Source of the DNA: Polyangiaceae bacterium
GTDB lineage: Bacteria; Myxococcota_A; Polyangia; Polyangiales; Polyangiaceae
Reading direction: 5' to 3'
NCBI GenBank assembly: GCA_020846005.1
Contig: JADLEQ010000080.1
Location: forward strand, 1 to 64,000
DNA length: 64,000 nucleotides
The notes beneath the pieces were generated by a model. The model worked only from the letters and a program-made list of their open reading frames with translations, made no database searches and was not told the DNA's origin. This document shows positions 33,476 to 42,728 of the stretch, piece after piece (position 1 is the stretch's first letter; each line of letters begins with the position of its first letter). A program made the position numbers and the translations under genes.

Positions 33476-35275
33476 ATGCCGAGAGACCACCACGGGCGAG
33501 CGGTGTGGGCGCGGGCGATGGTCGCCGCACTGGGCGCGCTCGCGCTCGCGTTCGGGTGCAGCGCGACGGGCAGCAGCCCGACCGGCGGCGGACCGGGCGG
33601 CGGAGGCGGCGCGGCCGCCAGCGGGAGCGGCGGCAACGGCGGCGTCCTCCTCGGCGGCAGCGGCGGCGGCGGACCGTGCCCGAGCTGCTCCACGGATCTG
33701 AAGCGCGTGATCGACTGCAACGGCAACGTCTCGAAGGAGTGCGGCACCGGGCAGGCGTGCGCCGCGGGCCAGTGCATCGACGACCCCTGCGAGGCGGCCC
33801 GCATCGCGCAGACGACCGCCGGCTGCGACTACTTGACCGTCAAGCCACCGACCTTCCCGCTGAGCTCCTGCTACGCGATCTTCGTCGCCAACACCTGGCC
33901 CGAGCACGTGCACCTGCGGGTCGAGCGGGGCGCGACGCAGTTCAACCCTGCGGGGTTCGTGCGCATCCCACAGGGCCAGGGCTCGTCGATCACGTACCAG
34001 CCGTTCAACCCGGGCACGGGACTGCCGCCGGGCGAGGTGGCGATCCTGTTCATGAGCTTCGGCCTGGGCGCGCTCTCCGTGCCCTGCCCGGCAGGAGTCG
34101 TGCCCGCGCTCCCCGCAGATGGATCTGCGGTGGGGACGACCATCGCCGACGCCTTCCACATCGTGACGGACGCGCCCGTCGTCGCGTACCAGATCTTCCC
34201 GTACGGGGGCGGCAACGTCGCGCAGACCACGGCGACCTTGCTCCTTCCGACGAGCGCGTGGGGCGACAACCACGTCATCGTCGGGCCTGGGCAGGGCAGC
34301 TCGTTCCAAGCGTTCGACATCGTCGCCGCCGAGGACGCCACCGAGGTCACGATCCGGCCGAAGGCGGCCATCGCGGCGGGCACCGGCGTCGCGGCCGCCC
34401 CCGCGGGGCAGCCCACGACGTACTCGCTCCAGCGCGGGCAGTACCTGCAGGTCTCTCAGCTCGACGACTTCACCGGCAGCCCGGTGAAGTCGAACAAGCC
34501 CGTCGGCGTCTTCGGGTCGACCAACTGCCTCAACGTACCGGCGAGCGCGTGCTGCTGCGACAGCGCGCACCAGCAGATCCCGTCCGTGCGGGCGCTCGGG
34601 CACGAGTACGCGGCCATACGGTACAGGAACCGCGCGAGCCTGAGCTCTCCGGGCGATGAGACCGTCCCGTGGAGGATGGTCGGCGTGGTCGACGGCACGA
34701 CGTTCACCTACGACCCCGCGCCGCCACCCGGCGCGCCCTCGTCGCTCGGGCTCGGGCAGATCGCGGAGTTCTGGGCGCCCGGGCCGTTCCTCGTGCGCGC
34801 CCAGGACGACGACCATCCGTTCTACATGGCGGGGTACATGACCGGCTGCGAGTACGTGGCGGCGTCGGGCATCGAGGGCGACGCCGAGTGGGTGAACCTC
34901 GTCCCGACGAGCCAGTTCCGCGAGTCGTACGTCTTCTTCTCGGACGTGACGTACCCGGACACGAACCTCGTCCTGGTGCGCGCGCGCGGCGCCAACGGCC
35001 AGTTCGCCGACGTCTCGCTCGACTGTGCCGGGGTGATCGGGGACTGGCAGACGCTCGGAGCCTTCGAGTTCGCCCGGTTCGACCTCGTCCGCGGTGGCGC
35101 CGGCAACGGGGCCTGTGGGAACGGTCGCCACGTCATCCAGAGCGCGGCCCCGTTCGGGCTCACGGTGTGGGGATGGGGCAGCGACTTCGCGACTCAGGCC
35201 GTGTCCTACGCCTACCCCGCTGGGCAGGGCCTGAAGCCGGTGAACGAGGTCGTGGTCCCCGTGACACCGAGGTGA
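33476..35275 (+). CDS. IgGFc-binding-domain lipoprotein
   Basis: 599 residues. Lipobox LALAFGCSATG (Cys28) followed by a Gly-rich linker. A small Cys-rich region (CPSCSTDLKRVIDCNGNVSK … CAAGQCIDDPC) precedes a large beta-rich domain: CYAIFVANTWPEHVHLRVER, VAILFMSFG, DAFHIVTDAPVVAYQIFPYG, SAWGDNHVIV, PVGVFGSTNCLNVP. This is the myxobacterial form of the IgGFc-binding N-terminal domain, named from mucin-associated FCGBP; a bacterial ligand is not known. Expected on the cell surface. Confidence 0.85.
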   Translation: MPRDHHGRAVWARAMVAALGALALAFGCSATGSSPTGGGPGGGGGAAASGSGGNGGVLLGGSGGGGPCPSCSTDLKRVIDCNGNVSKECGTGQACAAGQCIDDPCEAARIAQTTAGCDYLTVKPPTFPLSSCYAIFVANTWPEHVHLRVERGATQFNPAGFVRIPQGQGSSITYQPFNPGTGLPPGEVAILFMSFGLGALSVPCPAGVVPALPADGSAVGTTIADAFHIVTDAPVVAYQIFPYGGGNVAQTTATLLLPTSAWGDNHVIVGPGQGSSFQAFDIVAAEDATEVTIRPKAAIAAGTGVAAAPAGQPTTYSLQRGQYLQVSQLDDFTGSPVKSNKPVGVFGSTNCLNVPASACCCDSAHQQIPSVRALGHEYAAIRYRNRASLSSPGDETVPWRMVGVVDGTTFTYDPAPPPGAPSSLGLGQIAEFWAPGPFLVRAQDDDHPFYMAGYMTGCEYVAASGIEGDAEWVNLVPTSQFRESYVFFSDVTYPDTNLVLVRARGANGQFADVSLDCAGVIGDWQTLGAFEFARFDLVRGGAGNGACGNGRHVIQSAAPFGLTVWGWGSDFATQAVSYAYPAGQGLKPVNEVVVPVTPR

Positions 35276-35287
35276 GCCCGACCGCAG

Positions 35288-35953
35288 TCAGAGCCGCCGG
35301 GCGAGCTCCAGCCAGCCGTACCAGGGCGTCGGCCCGGTCGCGCCCAGGCGTTCGGTCGCCAGACCTCCGGCGCGCGCGCCGAGCTCCCAGCCTGCCGCCA
35401 GATCGACCCCCCCGCGGAGGCCGGCGCGGAGCGTCCCGCCGCCGCTGCCGTACCAGCCCCCGCGCGCCTCTGGGGGCGCGGTGCGGCGGTACCACGCCGT
35501 CGGCTCGACGTGAGTGACGACCGAGTGGTCCCAGGCCACCTCCGCGGTGATCCACCCCGCCGCCGCGAACCACCCCGCCTCCACCGACGGCTGGACGGCG
35601 AGCTGGTGGGCGCGCAGGAGCTGACTCTCACCCCACCGCAGCTCGAGCGTGAGGGAGGGCGTCCACCCCCAGCCCCATGCGGGCACCACGCGGGACGCGC
35701 TCACGCCGAGCGCGCCATCGGCGAGGTCCGGCCGCCAGGGCAGCACCCAGCGACCGCCCAGGCGGACGCCGGCGCCGCCCGCGTCGACTCGACGTGAGTA
35801 GGACGCGTCGACGGAGGCCGCGCGATCCAGCCCGACGCCCAAGGAGAGCCGGTGGAGCTCCGGCGCGGCAGGGTTCGCGCGGACCGGGACCGCGAAGCCG
35901 ACCGCCGCCAGCGACACGGAGACGGCCGCGGCCACGCCCGCGCCCCGAATCAC
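35288..35953 (-). CDS. exported beta-rich protein, possible outer-membrane protein
   Basis: 221 residues from GTG 35953, which overlaps the stop of the upstream hydrolase gene (GTGA). Signal peptide with likely cleavage after PVRA. Alternating amphipathic stretches with many aromatic and Gly residues (LTLELRWGESQLLRAHQLAV, EAGWFAAAGWITAEVAWDHS) and a C-terminus ending WLELARRL look like an outer-membrane beta-barrel or beta-sandwich; the final residue is Leu rather than the usual Phe. No family is recognised. It shares the operon and TetR control of the hydrolase. Confidence 0.6.
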   Translation of the reverse strand: MIRGAGVAAAVSVSLAAVGFAVPVRANPAAPELHRLSLGVGLDRAASVDASYSRRVDAGGAGVRLGGRWVLPWRPDLADGALGVSASRVVPAWGWGWTPSLTLELRWGESQLLRAHQLAVQPSVEAGWFAAAGWITAEVAWDHSVVTHVEPTAWYRRTAPPEARGGWYGSGGGTLRAGLRGGVDLAAGWELGARAGGLATERLGATGPTPWYGWLELARRL

Positions 35954-36948
35954 CTCCCACCTCCCGCGGCGACCTGCTCGGCGAGGTACTCCCGGGTGAG
36001 CCCCAGGAAGCGCTCTCGCGCCGCCCAGTGCAGGTCGTGGCCCACGCCCGGGATCACGGTGATCCGGGCGCGCGGGTAGTGCGCGGCCCGCGCGCGGACG
36101 TGGTCGTACCGGAGCACCTGGTTGCGGTCGCCGGTGAGGAACAGCACCTCGTGGGGGAACTCCGTGAGTCGCGTCGTCCAGTCGAAGTCTCGCTGCGATG
36201 CCGGCAGGCAGCGCGCGGCGATCCCGCCCGCCCGCCAGAACGGCGCGGGCTCCGCCTGGCTCATGCCCAACGCCTCGCTCGCGGCGGCGAACTGCCCCGC
36301 GGCCTGCAGATCCGCGCGCGCGTGGGAGTCCGGCGTGAGCAACCCACTCATCCAGAGCGAGTCGTTCATCTCCTCGCTGAACGCCGCGCGCTCGAGCAGT
36401 CGCCCGAAGAACTCGGCGACCTCGCCGGAGGTGAGCCCGCCCGGCTCGAGCAGCACCGCGCCGCGCGCTCGCTCCGGGTGCTCGTTCACGTACCAGGTCG
36501 CGTACATGGCACCCCACGAGTGACCGACGAAGAAGAGCGGGGCCGCGCCCGCCGGCGCGAAGCGGTCGACGACCGCCTCGAGGTCACGGAGGTACTGACG
36601 CGCGGTGACGTCCTCGCAGGCGTGACGCCTGGAGAGCCCGGCGCCGCGCTGATCCCAGAGGACGACCAGGTAGCCGTCGTCGGCGAGCGTGGCGAGCGAC
36701 GCGAGCGAGCGGTGATCCCCGCCGGGGCCGCCGTGCAGCCCGATCACCACGCCCCGCGTCGGCGCTCCGTAGGTGGCGAGGTGGAGGCGCGTGCCGGCGA
36801 GCTCGAGGGCTGGAAGTGACGGATCCTCGTCGACGGTGCGCGGGACGAGATCCGCGAAGTCGGGCGCGCACGCGCCGGCCAGCACGGCGAGCGCGAGCGG
36901 GGTGGCGAGCGAGGGCGAGCGGGGCGGGGCGGGCAGGGCGTGGGTCAT
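35950..36948 (-). CDS. proline-iminopeptidase-like alpha/beta hydrolase, probable lipoprotein
   Basis: 332 residues from ATG 36948, which has AAAGGAA just upstream (an in-frame ATG at 36978 would place the operator inside the gene). Lipobox LAVLAGACAPD suggests membrane anchoring. Catalytic features of family S33: oxyanion HGGPGGDH, DQRGAGLS, nucleophile in GHSWG, acid in LTGDRNQV, and His in PGVGHDLHW. Substrate unknown. A TetR-type operator sits 12 bases before the start, and the TetR gene is directly upstream on the same strand. Confidence 0.82.
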   Translation of the reverse strand: MTHALPAPPRSPSLATPLALAVLAGACAPDFADLVPRTVDEDPSLPALELAGTRLHLATYGAPTRGVVIGLHGGPGGDHRSLASLATLADDGYLVVLWDQRGAGLSRRHACEDVTARQYLRDLEAVVDRFAPAGAAPLFFVGHSWGAMYATWYVNEHPERARGAVLLEPGGLTSGEVAEFFGRLLERAAFSEEMNDSLWMSGLLTPDSHARADLQAAGQFAAASEALGMSQAEPAPFWRAGGIAARCLPASQRDFDWTTRLTEFPHEVLFLTGDRNQVLRYDHVRARAAHYPRARITVIPGVGHDLHWAARERFLGLTREYLAEQVAAGGGR

Positions 36949-36959
36949 GGCGTTCCTTT

Positions 36960-36974
36960 CCGAACGGTGTTCGG
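36960..36974. promoter_or_regulatory. TetR-type operator before the hydrolase gene
   Basis: CCGAACGGTGTTCGG is a perfect CCGAAC-N3-GTTCGG dyad. The same dyad with a different centre occurs before the tetR gene at 37644. Both lie just upstream of a start codon, which marks them as binding sites of the encoded regulator. Confidence 0.8.
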
Positions 36975-37014
36975 TCATGAGCGTGAGCAGGGACTCGCCC
37001 GCCCACGCGAGAGC

Positions 37015-37629
37015 TCACCCGGCGCCGCGCTCGAGACCGGTCACGTAGGCCTCGAGCACCAGCCGATCGATCGACTCGAAATCTGCGGCGTACCCGGCGA
37101 GGTGCTCGGCCTCGAGCCTCGCCATCCCGTGAGCGAGCGCCCAGAAGCCGTACGCCATCTCCTCCGCGCCGAACCCGGGACGCGGGCAGAACGCTCCCCC
37201 GTCGATGCCGGACTGCACGCAGGCGACGACGACCCCGAACGGGTTGCCGGACCCGAGCGGCTCGCTCGGCGCGCGGCGCTGCGAGGCCATGCGCCCGAAC
37301 AGTAGGAGATAGTCCTCAGGGTTCTCGCGGGCGAACCCCAGGTACGCCGAGCCCAGCCGCAGCAGCCGCGCGCGCGGCGCCAGCGACTCGGGCACCCGCC
37401 CGAAGCGCGCGGCGAGCCGGCCGATGACCTCGGCCGCGAGCACGGCGAGGAGCGCCTCACGGCTCTCGAAGTACTCGTAGAGGCTCGCCGGGCTGTACCC
37501 GGCGCGCGCCGCGACGGCGCGGAGCGACAGCGTCGACGCGCCGCCCTCGAGCACCAACGAGCGAGCGGCCGCCAGGATGGCGCCGCGACCCCGCTCGGGG
37601 CGGGCCGGCGATCGGCGGCGAGTGGCCAT
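37015..37629 (-). CDS. TetR family regulator
   Basis: 204 residues from ATG 37629. N-terminal TetR helix-turn-helix: ILAAARSLVLEGGASTLSLR, AVAARAGYSPASLYEYFESR. The C-terminal part (LLRLGSAYLGFARENPEDYL … YGFWALAHGMARLEAEHLAG) fits the TetR_C domain of the AcrR-like group. A CCGAAC-N3-GTTCGG site between its -35 (TTGACA, 37659-37664) and the -10 position implies autorepression. A second copy controls the downstream hydrolase gene. The inducer is unknown. Confidence 0.9.
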   Translation of the reverse strand: MATRRRSPARPERGRGAILAAARSLVLEGGASTLSLRAVAARAGYSPASLYEYFESREALLAVLAAEVIGRLAARFGRVPESLAPRARLLRLGSAYLGFARENPEDYLLLFGRMASQRRAPSEPLGSGNPFGVVVACVQSGIDGGAFCPRPGFGAEEMAYGFWALAHGMARLEAEHLAGYAADFESIDRLVLEAYVTGLERGAG

Positions 37630-37643
37630 GCCCCAACCTTGTG

Positions 37644-37664
37644 CCGAACAGTGTTCGGTGTCAA
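37644..37664 (-). promoter_or_regulatory. tetR promoter with embedded operator
   Basis: On the minus strand a perfect -35 TTGACA (37659-37664) is followed directly by the dyad CCGAACACTGTTCGG (37644-37658), which fills the spacer to a weak -10 (CAAGGT). Binding there would exclude RNA polymerase. The dyad arms are identical to those at 36960-36974. Confidence 0.75.
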
Positions 37665-37863
37665 GCGGGGCGGCGCGCCGGATCGGGCGCTGCGCGAGCC
37701 AACTCGCGGCGCCGCCGGACAGACGATGTAAGAGCGCCGGCCGCGGGCGCGCGACTAGCGTCCCCCAGCGTGACTCCAGTGCCCCGCGCGCGCGCCGACT
37801 CGGCCCTCGACTTCGGCCAGCGTTCGTCTGGCGGGCGCCTCGCGGCGGCTGTAGTGGGGTGAG

Positions 37864-40800
37864 GTGCGGATGGTCGCCTCCGCCTTCCCCCGGCCGGTGC
37901 GCTGCCTCGCGGGGCGCCAGGCGGAGCTCGAGCGACTGCTCGAGCACCTCGGTCGTGACACGCTCTTCCTGATCTACGGGATCGCCGGGATCGGGAAGAG
38001 CGAGCTCGTCTACCAGCTCGTCCAGGAGGCCCAGGCGCGACCGCGGTGGTCCGAGGCGTCAGCGCTCTTGGTCGAGGTCCGAGCAGGGTCGTCCGCGTCC
38101 CGCGTGCTCGCCGAGGTGCTCTCGATGTTGGGAGCTCGCGCGCCGAGGCGCGGGCGCGCGACGCCGCGAGAGCACCTCGGCGAGCAGCTCGAGCACCTCG
38201 CCCGGAAGCTCGACGCGAGCCCCTACCTGCTCTTCATCGATGACGTCCACCACCTGGCGCCGGACGAGGTGGGCCAGGCGCTCGGTTACCTGGCGCGCCA
38301 CGTTCACCGCAGCCGCATCGTCGTGGCCTCGCGGCGCGAGATCCCGATCGCGCGCGGCGCGCCGCCGCCGATCGTCACCACGCTCGGCCCGCTCGACGCC
38401 ACGGCCGCCGCGCAGATGGCGGCAGCCCTCGCGGACCGGCTCCAGGTCGCGCGCCCCACGGCCGAGGAGGTGATGCGCAGCTCCCACGGCAGCCCGTTCC
38501 AGATCCACCGCATGCTGGCGCGTCCGCGCGGGAAGTCCACGCTCGAGGACGCGATCGCCGAGCTCTCGCCGCCGGCCCGCCGCGTGCTGTTGCTCGCCGC
38601 GGTGGTGCAGCAACGGTTCGCGACGGACACGGTGCGCGCGGCGTGGGACGCGGGGCCCTGGCTCGACGAGGCGCTCCGCGAGCTCGAGCAGCGCTTCTTG
38701 CTCGACGCGCCCCGGCGGGCGCTCGTGGTCCACGATCTCGTGCGGGAGGCGCTCGTCCGTGAGGCCTCGGCGGACGAGCTCGCCGCCGCCCACCAGGACG
38801 CCGCGGACCTGTGTCTCGCCCTGCTCCGCGGCGGAGACGGCGTTCCCCCGCTGCTCGCGGTGGACGCCGTCGGTCACTTCCTCGCCGCGGGGCGGGTCCT
38901 CGACGCGTGGGCAGCCGTCGAGCGCTGGCACCCGCCGCTCGCCGCGGTGGGGAGCGAGCACCTGCTGCTCGATCCGCTGGAGCGCCTGCGAGATCTCCTG
39001 CCGGAGCGCCGCGTCGCGATCGACCTCCTGATCGCCTGGTGCATGGTGAGGGCGTCGCTGATCGGAGACGCGACCCGCGTGCTCGCGCGCATCGGCGAGC
39101 GGCCCCGGGGTGAGCTCGAGGCACGATACTGCCTCCTCGCTGGGGAGGTCGCACAACGCACCGGCGACCTCGTCCATGCGACGGCCTCGTTCGAGCGAGC
39201 CGTCGACGCCGCGCCGACTCCGGATCTCCGCTTCCAGGCGCGACTGCAGGGCGCCAGCGCCGCCCAGCTCTCGGGCGACGGTGAGCGCGCGCGCCGCGTC
39301 CTCGCGCTCGCGCTGAGCGAGCTGCCGGCGCCCACGCCGCGGCAGCGGGCGCGCGCAGCGTGGGCGCTCGCGGCCACGCTGAGCCTGGACGAGCGCTTCG
39401 AGCGCGCCGCGGACGAGAGCCGCCGCGCGCGGCGTGAGCTCATCGGCACCGGGCTCGACGACCTCGCGAGCCGTCTCGCGATGCTGGAGACGCTCGCGTG
39501 CATCGAGCTCGGCGAGCTCGACTCGGCGCGCGCGGCGGCGAAGCAGATCGAGGCCACGAGCCTGCGTCGACACGTCGCGACGCTCTACCGCGCGATCGCG
39601 CGCTTCGCCGACGGCGAGCCGCGCGCGGCGAGCGTCACGTTGCTGGAGCTCCACGCGACGTTGACGGCGCGCGGCGACTTCTTCAACGCGAACCTGGCCG
39701 GGTACTACGGGAGCGCCGCGCTCGCGCAGATCGGGCGCCTCGCCGACGCCCAGGCCCTGGCCGCGCGGACCTCCGCGCTCCTGCTCGACGCCGGCTACCG
39801 CTCCATGGCCGCCCGCTCACGCGCACAGCAGGCGCTGTTCGCCGCGGAGGCGCTCTCGGCGAGCGACGCGCACCGCCTGGCGGACGAGGCGCTCTCGACC
39901 CGGCAGATCGGCCCGCGTTCCCGCGCGACGGCGCACCGGGCGCACGCCCACGCGTTCACGATCGAGGGGGAGCTCGCCCGCGCGCGGGACCACGTCGAGC
40001 AGGCCGCGCGCGCGGTTTCCGAGCCGGACCTCGCGGCGGCGCGGAGCGCGCTCGACATCGAGCGCTCCGCGGTCGAGCTGGTCGGGGGCAGCCTGGACCT
40101 CGCGATCGAGCAAGGCGAGCGCGTGACGACCCGCCCCGGAGGGCGCCCGCAGGGCTACGACGCCGCGAGGGCGTCCGCGATCCTGGCCGCGGCGCACCTC
40201 GCGCGAGGACGCCCGACGGACCAGCTCTTCGCCGAGCAGCTCACGACGCGCGCTCGCCAGCTGGCGCACGCCGGCGACTTCCTCTCGATCCGCGTGGCGT
40301 GCGCGATCTTGTCCGCGGCGGCGGCACGGCGCGGCGATCCGAGCCGCGCCGCGGAGCCGCTGCTCACCGAGGCGCTCCGCGATCTCGATCCGGAGCGCGG
40401 CAGCGTGTACGCAGGAGCGCTCCTCGCGGCCATCGACGGGGGCCTCGCCGCGCGCGCGGCGCCTGGGGTCGTCGCGCTGCTCGCCCGGCTCGGGCTGACC
40501 GAGCCGGCCGCCTGCTACCTGGTCGACCAGCAGGGTCGCCGCGCGGCCTCGCCCGCGGAGGTCGCGCGCGAGCGTTCGCTGCATGATCTCTTCGTCGACA
40601 CGACCCGGGACGTGATCGTGGCGCGCCACGGTGACCACGAGATCCGCGGGCGCCCCCTCCAGTCCACCCTGCTCTCGCTCCTGGTGCTGGCGCGGGGCGA
40701 GCCCGTCCCCGCCGAGGCGCTCTACTGCCGGGCTTGGCGGGCCCGCGCCTACCACCCGCTCCGGCACCGCAACGCGCTGTACGTCGCCATCAACCGCCTG

Positions 40801-40962
40801 CGAGCTTCGCTGCGCGGCGCGCTCGCCGGGCGCGAGGTGATCGAGCGGTCGAACGGCGGCTGGTGCCTCGCCGAGGGGATCGACGCCTGCGTCGCCGTCC
40901 CGATCGACCACCCGGGCGAGGTCGCCCCGCAGAGACCGACACGAGAGGGAGCCGAACGATGA
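37864..40962 (+). CDS. STAND-type ATPase transcriptional regulator with C-terminal winged helix
   Basis: 1032 residues from GTG 37864 (ATG 37870 also possible). N-terminal AAA/STAND NTPase: P-loop YGIAGIGKS (38-46), Walker B LLFIDDVHH (about 122-130) and a sensor-like RIVVASRREI. The middle 600 residues are Ala/Leu/Arg-rich helical repeats of TPR type. The C-terminal 130 residues (EIRGRPLQSTLLSLLVLARG … LRHRNALYVAINRLRASLRG) form an OmpR-like winged helix as in SARP/AfsR-type regulators. It is likely a signal-dependent activator. Its stop overlaps the start of the next gene (ATGA), implying coupled synthesis with a secreted hydrolase-like protein. 234 bases of non-coding DNA separate it from divergent tetR. 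Confidence 0.85.
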   Translation: MRMVASAFPRPVRCLAGRQAELERLLEHLGRDTLFLIYGIAGIGKSELVYQLVQEAQARPRWSEASALLVEVRAGSSASRVLAEVLSMLGARAPRRGRATPREHLGEQLEHLARKLDASPYLLFIDDVHHLAPDEVGQALGYLARHVHRSRIVVASRREIPIARGAPPPIVTTLGPLDATAAAQMAAALADRLQVARPTAEEVMRSSHGSPFQIHRMLARPRGKSTLEDAIAELSPPARRVLLLAAVVQQRFATDTVRAAWDAGPWLDEALRELEQRFLLDAPRRALVVHDLVREALVREASADELAAAHQDAADLCLALLRGGDGVPPLLAVDAVGHFLAAGRVLDAWAAVERWHPPLAAVGSEHLLLDPLERLRDLLPERRVAIDLLIAWCMVRASLIGDATRVLARIGERPRGELEARYCLLAGEVAQRTGDLVHATASFERAVDAAPTPDLRFQARLQGASAAQLSGDGERARRVLALALSELPAPTPRQRARAAWALAATLSLDERFERAADESRRARRELIGTGLDDLASRLAMLETLACIELGELDSARAAAKQIEATSLRRHVATLYRAIARFADGEPRAASVTLLELHATLTARGDFFNANLAGYYGSAALAQIGRLADAQALAARTSALLLDAGYRSMAARSRAQQALFAAEALSASDAHRLADEALSTRQIGPRSRATAHRAHAHAFTIEGELARARDHVEQAARAVSEPDLAAARSALDIERSAVELVGGSLDLAIEQGERVTTRPGGRPQGYDAARASAILAAAHLARGRPTDQLFAEQLTTRARQLAHAGDFLSIRVACAILSAAAARRGDPSRAAEPLLTEALRDLDPERGSVYAGALLAAIDGGLAARAAPGVVALLARLGLTEPAACYLVDQQGRRAASPAEVARERSLHDLFVDTTRDVIVARHGDHEIRGRPLQSTLLSLLVLARGEPVPAEALYCRAWRARAYHPLRHRNALYVAINRLRASLRGALAGREVIERSNGGWCLAEGIDACVAVPIDHPGEVAPQRPTREGAER

Positions 40963-42707
40963 GATCTCGCGACTTCGCCAGTTGGATCCAGCTCGCGCTG
41001 GGCGCGGTCTCAGCGGCGTGCGCCGCCGCCGGGTCGCCAGATGGTGATGGCGGCGTGGGCGCCGCCGCGGCGGTCGGCGGCGCGGGCGCCGGAGGCGGCG
41101 GGGGGAGCTCGACCGGAGCCACCGGAGGCAGCGCGGCGGCCGGCGGCAGCTCGGGCGGCGCAGGAGGCGCGCCCGCGGGCGCCGGCGGGCAGCATCCCGG
41201 GGGCGCCGCGGGCACGAGCGGTACCGGGAGCGGGGGCACGAGCGGAGGCGGGGCCGCGGGCGCGGGCGGCGGGGCCGCGGGCGCCTCGAGCGGTGGGGGC
41301 GGGACGACGACCGGAGGCGCCGCGGGGACGGCGGGCAGCGGGGGCGCCCCGCCGATCCACGGGACGCCGTGCACGACCTCCGCGACCTGCCCCGGGACCG
41401 GCCAGACGTGCTTCGAGGGCCTCTGCCGCGACGGATGCTTCCCCTGGCTCGACCCGTGCGACTGGTCTCCCTCGGGCAACGTGTGCCTCGGCAACGTGTG
41501 CGTCGAGTGCAACGCAGACTCCGACTGCCCAGGGACCCGCTACGCCTGCGACCTCTCGAACCACACCTGCAAAGACCAACCCTTCGACCCGACGCGCACG
41601 AAGATTGGGGTGTTCTACCACACGTGGCACTGCCCCTCGGCCACCGACGTCCACGATGTCACCCAGTGCCTCGCCGGGCAGCAGGCGTGGCCCCCGTGGC
41701 CCTCCGACCCGAACGCCCAGACCTCCTTCTGGTGGGGTGAGCCAGCGGCTGGCTACTACTGCCTGACGAACGACACCGCCTTGCTCGCCCAGCACGCGCA
41801 GCTGCTGAGCGAGATGGGCGCGGACTTCGTGTTCGTCGACGTGACGAACCACAACTACAACACGGGGGCGCTCTGCGATCGACCCGTGGAGATGATCCTC
41901 GAGCCCTTCACGGCGATGGTGAACGTGTGGAAGGGTGTCGCCGGCGCTCCGAAGATCGTGCCCTGGGTGCCGATCTCCGACTGCCCGACGTACCTGTCGC
42001 CGGGCGCCTGCAACCAGCCCGACGACAAGTACATCGTCTATGATCTCCTCGACCTGCTCGCGGGCTCCGGGCTCGCGTTCGACTACCAGGGGAAGCCGCT
42101 CCTCCTCATCACCGAGAACGGCACCTACCCCGTCAGCGAGGCGCGTCTGGCGGCGCTCTCAGCCAGCTACACGCTCCGGAAGATGTGGGCCTTCGAGCCG
42201 GAGGGCACCGACAAGTGGAGCTACCTCGAGAAGTGCGACTCGAGCCCGCTCGAGTCGCGCCCGTGCGACCAGCGCCTCGCGCTCCGGGCGGGGGCGCCAG
42301 AGCAGCTGCCGATCGCGGTCGCGTATGGCGCGGACTACATGAGCCACACCAGCACGGCGACCCCGAAGCACTACGGCAGGACGTTCCGCAAGCAGTTCGA
42401 GACCCTGTTCGACCACCCCGAGACGCCGATCGCGACCATCACGGGGTGGAACGAGTGGGTCGTCGGCCGCTGGAAGTGCGGCTCCCCGCTCTGCGATTGT
42501 TCGAACGCCTTCGACCAGACCTACGGCTGCTTCCTCGACCAGTACACCGCCGAGTACAATCGAGACCTCGAGCCCGCCAAGACGGCCACCGGCGACTACT
42601 ACTACCGGCTGGCGAAGAGCTGCATCGCGCTCTTCCGTGCGGGCAAGCGCTGCACCCAGGACAACGCCGCCGACCTCTGCTGCTCGGAGTACGCTGGCCC
42701 GAAGTAG
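40959..42707 (+). CDS. secreted GH99-like glycoside hydrolase family protein
   Basis: 582 residues; GAGAGGGAG precedes the ATG, which overlaps the regulator stop. N-terminal signal (LALGAVSAACAAAG, possible lipobox), a Gly/Ala/Ser linker of about 100 residues, then a Cys-rich segment (CTTSATCPGTGQTCFEGLC, CVECNADSDCPGTRYAC). The C-terminal domain (from about residue 208) resembles GH71/GH99-like glycan hydrolases: KIGVFYHTWHCPSA, WWGEPAAGYYCLTNDT, EMGADFVFVDVTNHNYNTG, YQGKPLLLITENGTY and ITGWNEWVVGRW near residues 493-504. Substrate unknown; alpha-mannan-type glycans are the precedent in GH99. Active-site carboxylates cannot be assigned with certainty. Confidence 0.75.
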   Translation: MRSRDFASWIQLALGAVSAACAAAGSPDGDGGVGAAAAVGGAGAGGGGGSSTGATGGSAAAGGSSGGAGGAPAGAGGQHPGGAAGTSGTGSGGTSGGGAAGAGGGAAGASSGGGGTTTGGAAGTAGSGGAPPIHGTPCTTSATCPGTGQTCFEGLCRDGCFPWLDPCDWSPSGNVCLGNVCVECNADSDCPGTRYACDLSNHTCKDQPFDPTRTKIGVFYHTWHCPSATDVHDVTQCLAGQQAWPPWPSDPNAQTSFWWGEPAAGYYCLTNDTALLAQHAQLLSEMGADFVFVDVTNHNYNTGALCDRPVEMILEPFTAMVNVWKGVAGAPKIVPWVPISDCPTYLSPGACNQPDDKYIVYDLLDLLAGSGLAFDYQGKPLLLITENGTYPVSEARLAALSASYTLRKMWAFEPEGTDKWSYLEKCDSSPLESRPCDQRLALRAGAPEQLPIAVAYGADYMSHTSTATPKHYGRTFRKQFETLFDHPETPIATITGWNEWVVGRWKCGSPLCDCSNAFDQTYGCFLDQYTAEYNRDLEPAKTATGDYYYRLAKSCIALFRAGKRCTQDNAADLCCSEYAGPK

Positions 42708-42728
42708 CGCGCCGCGGCGCCGACGGGC

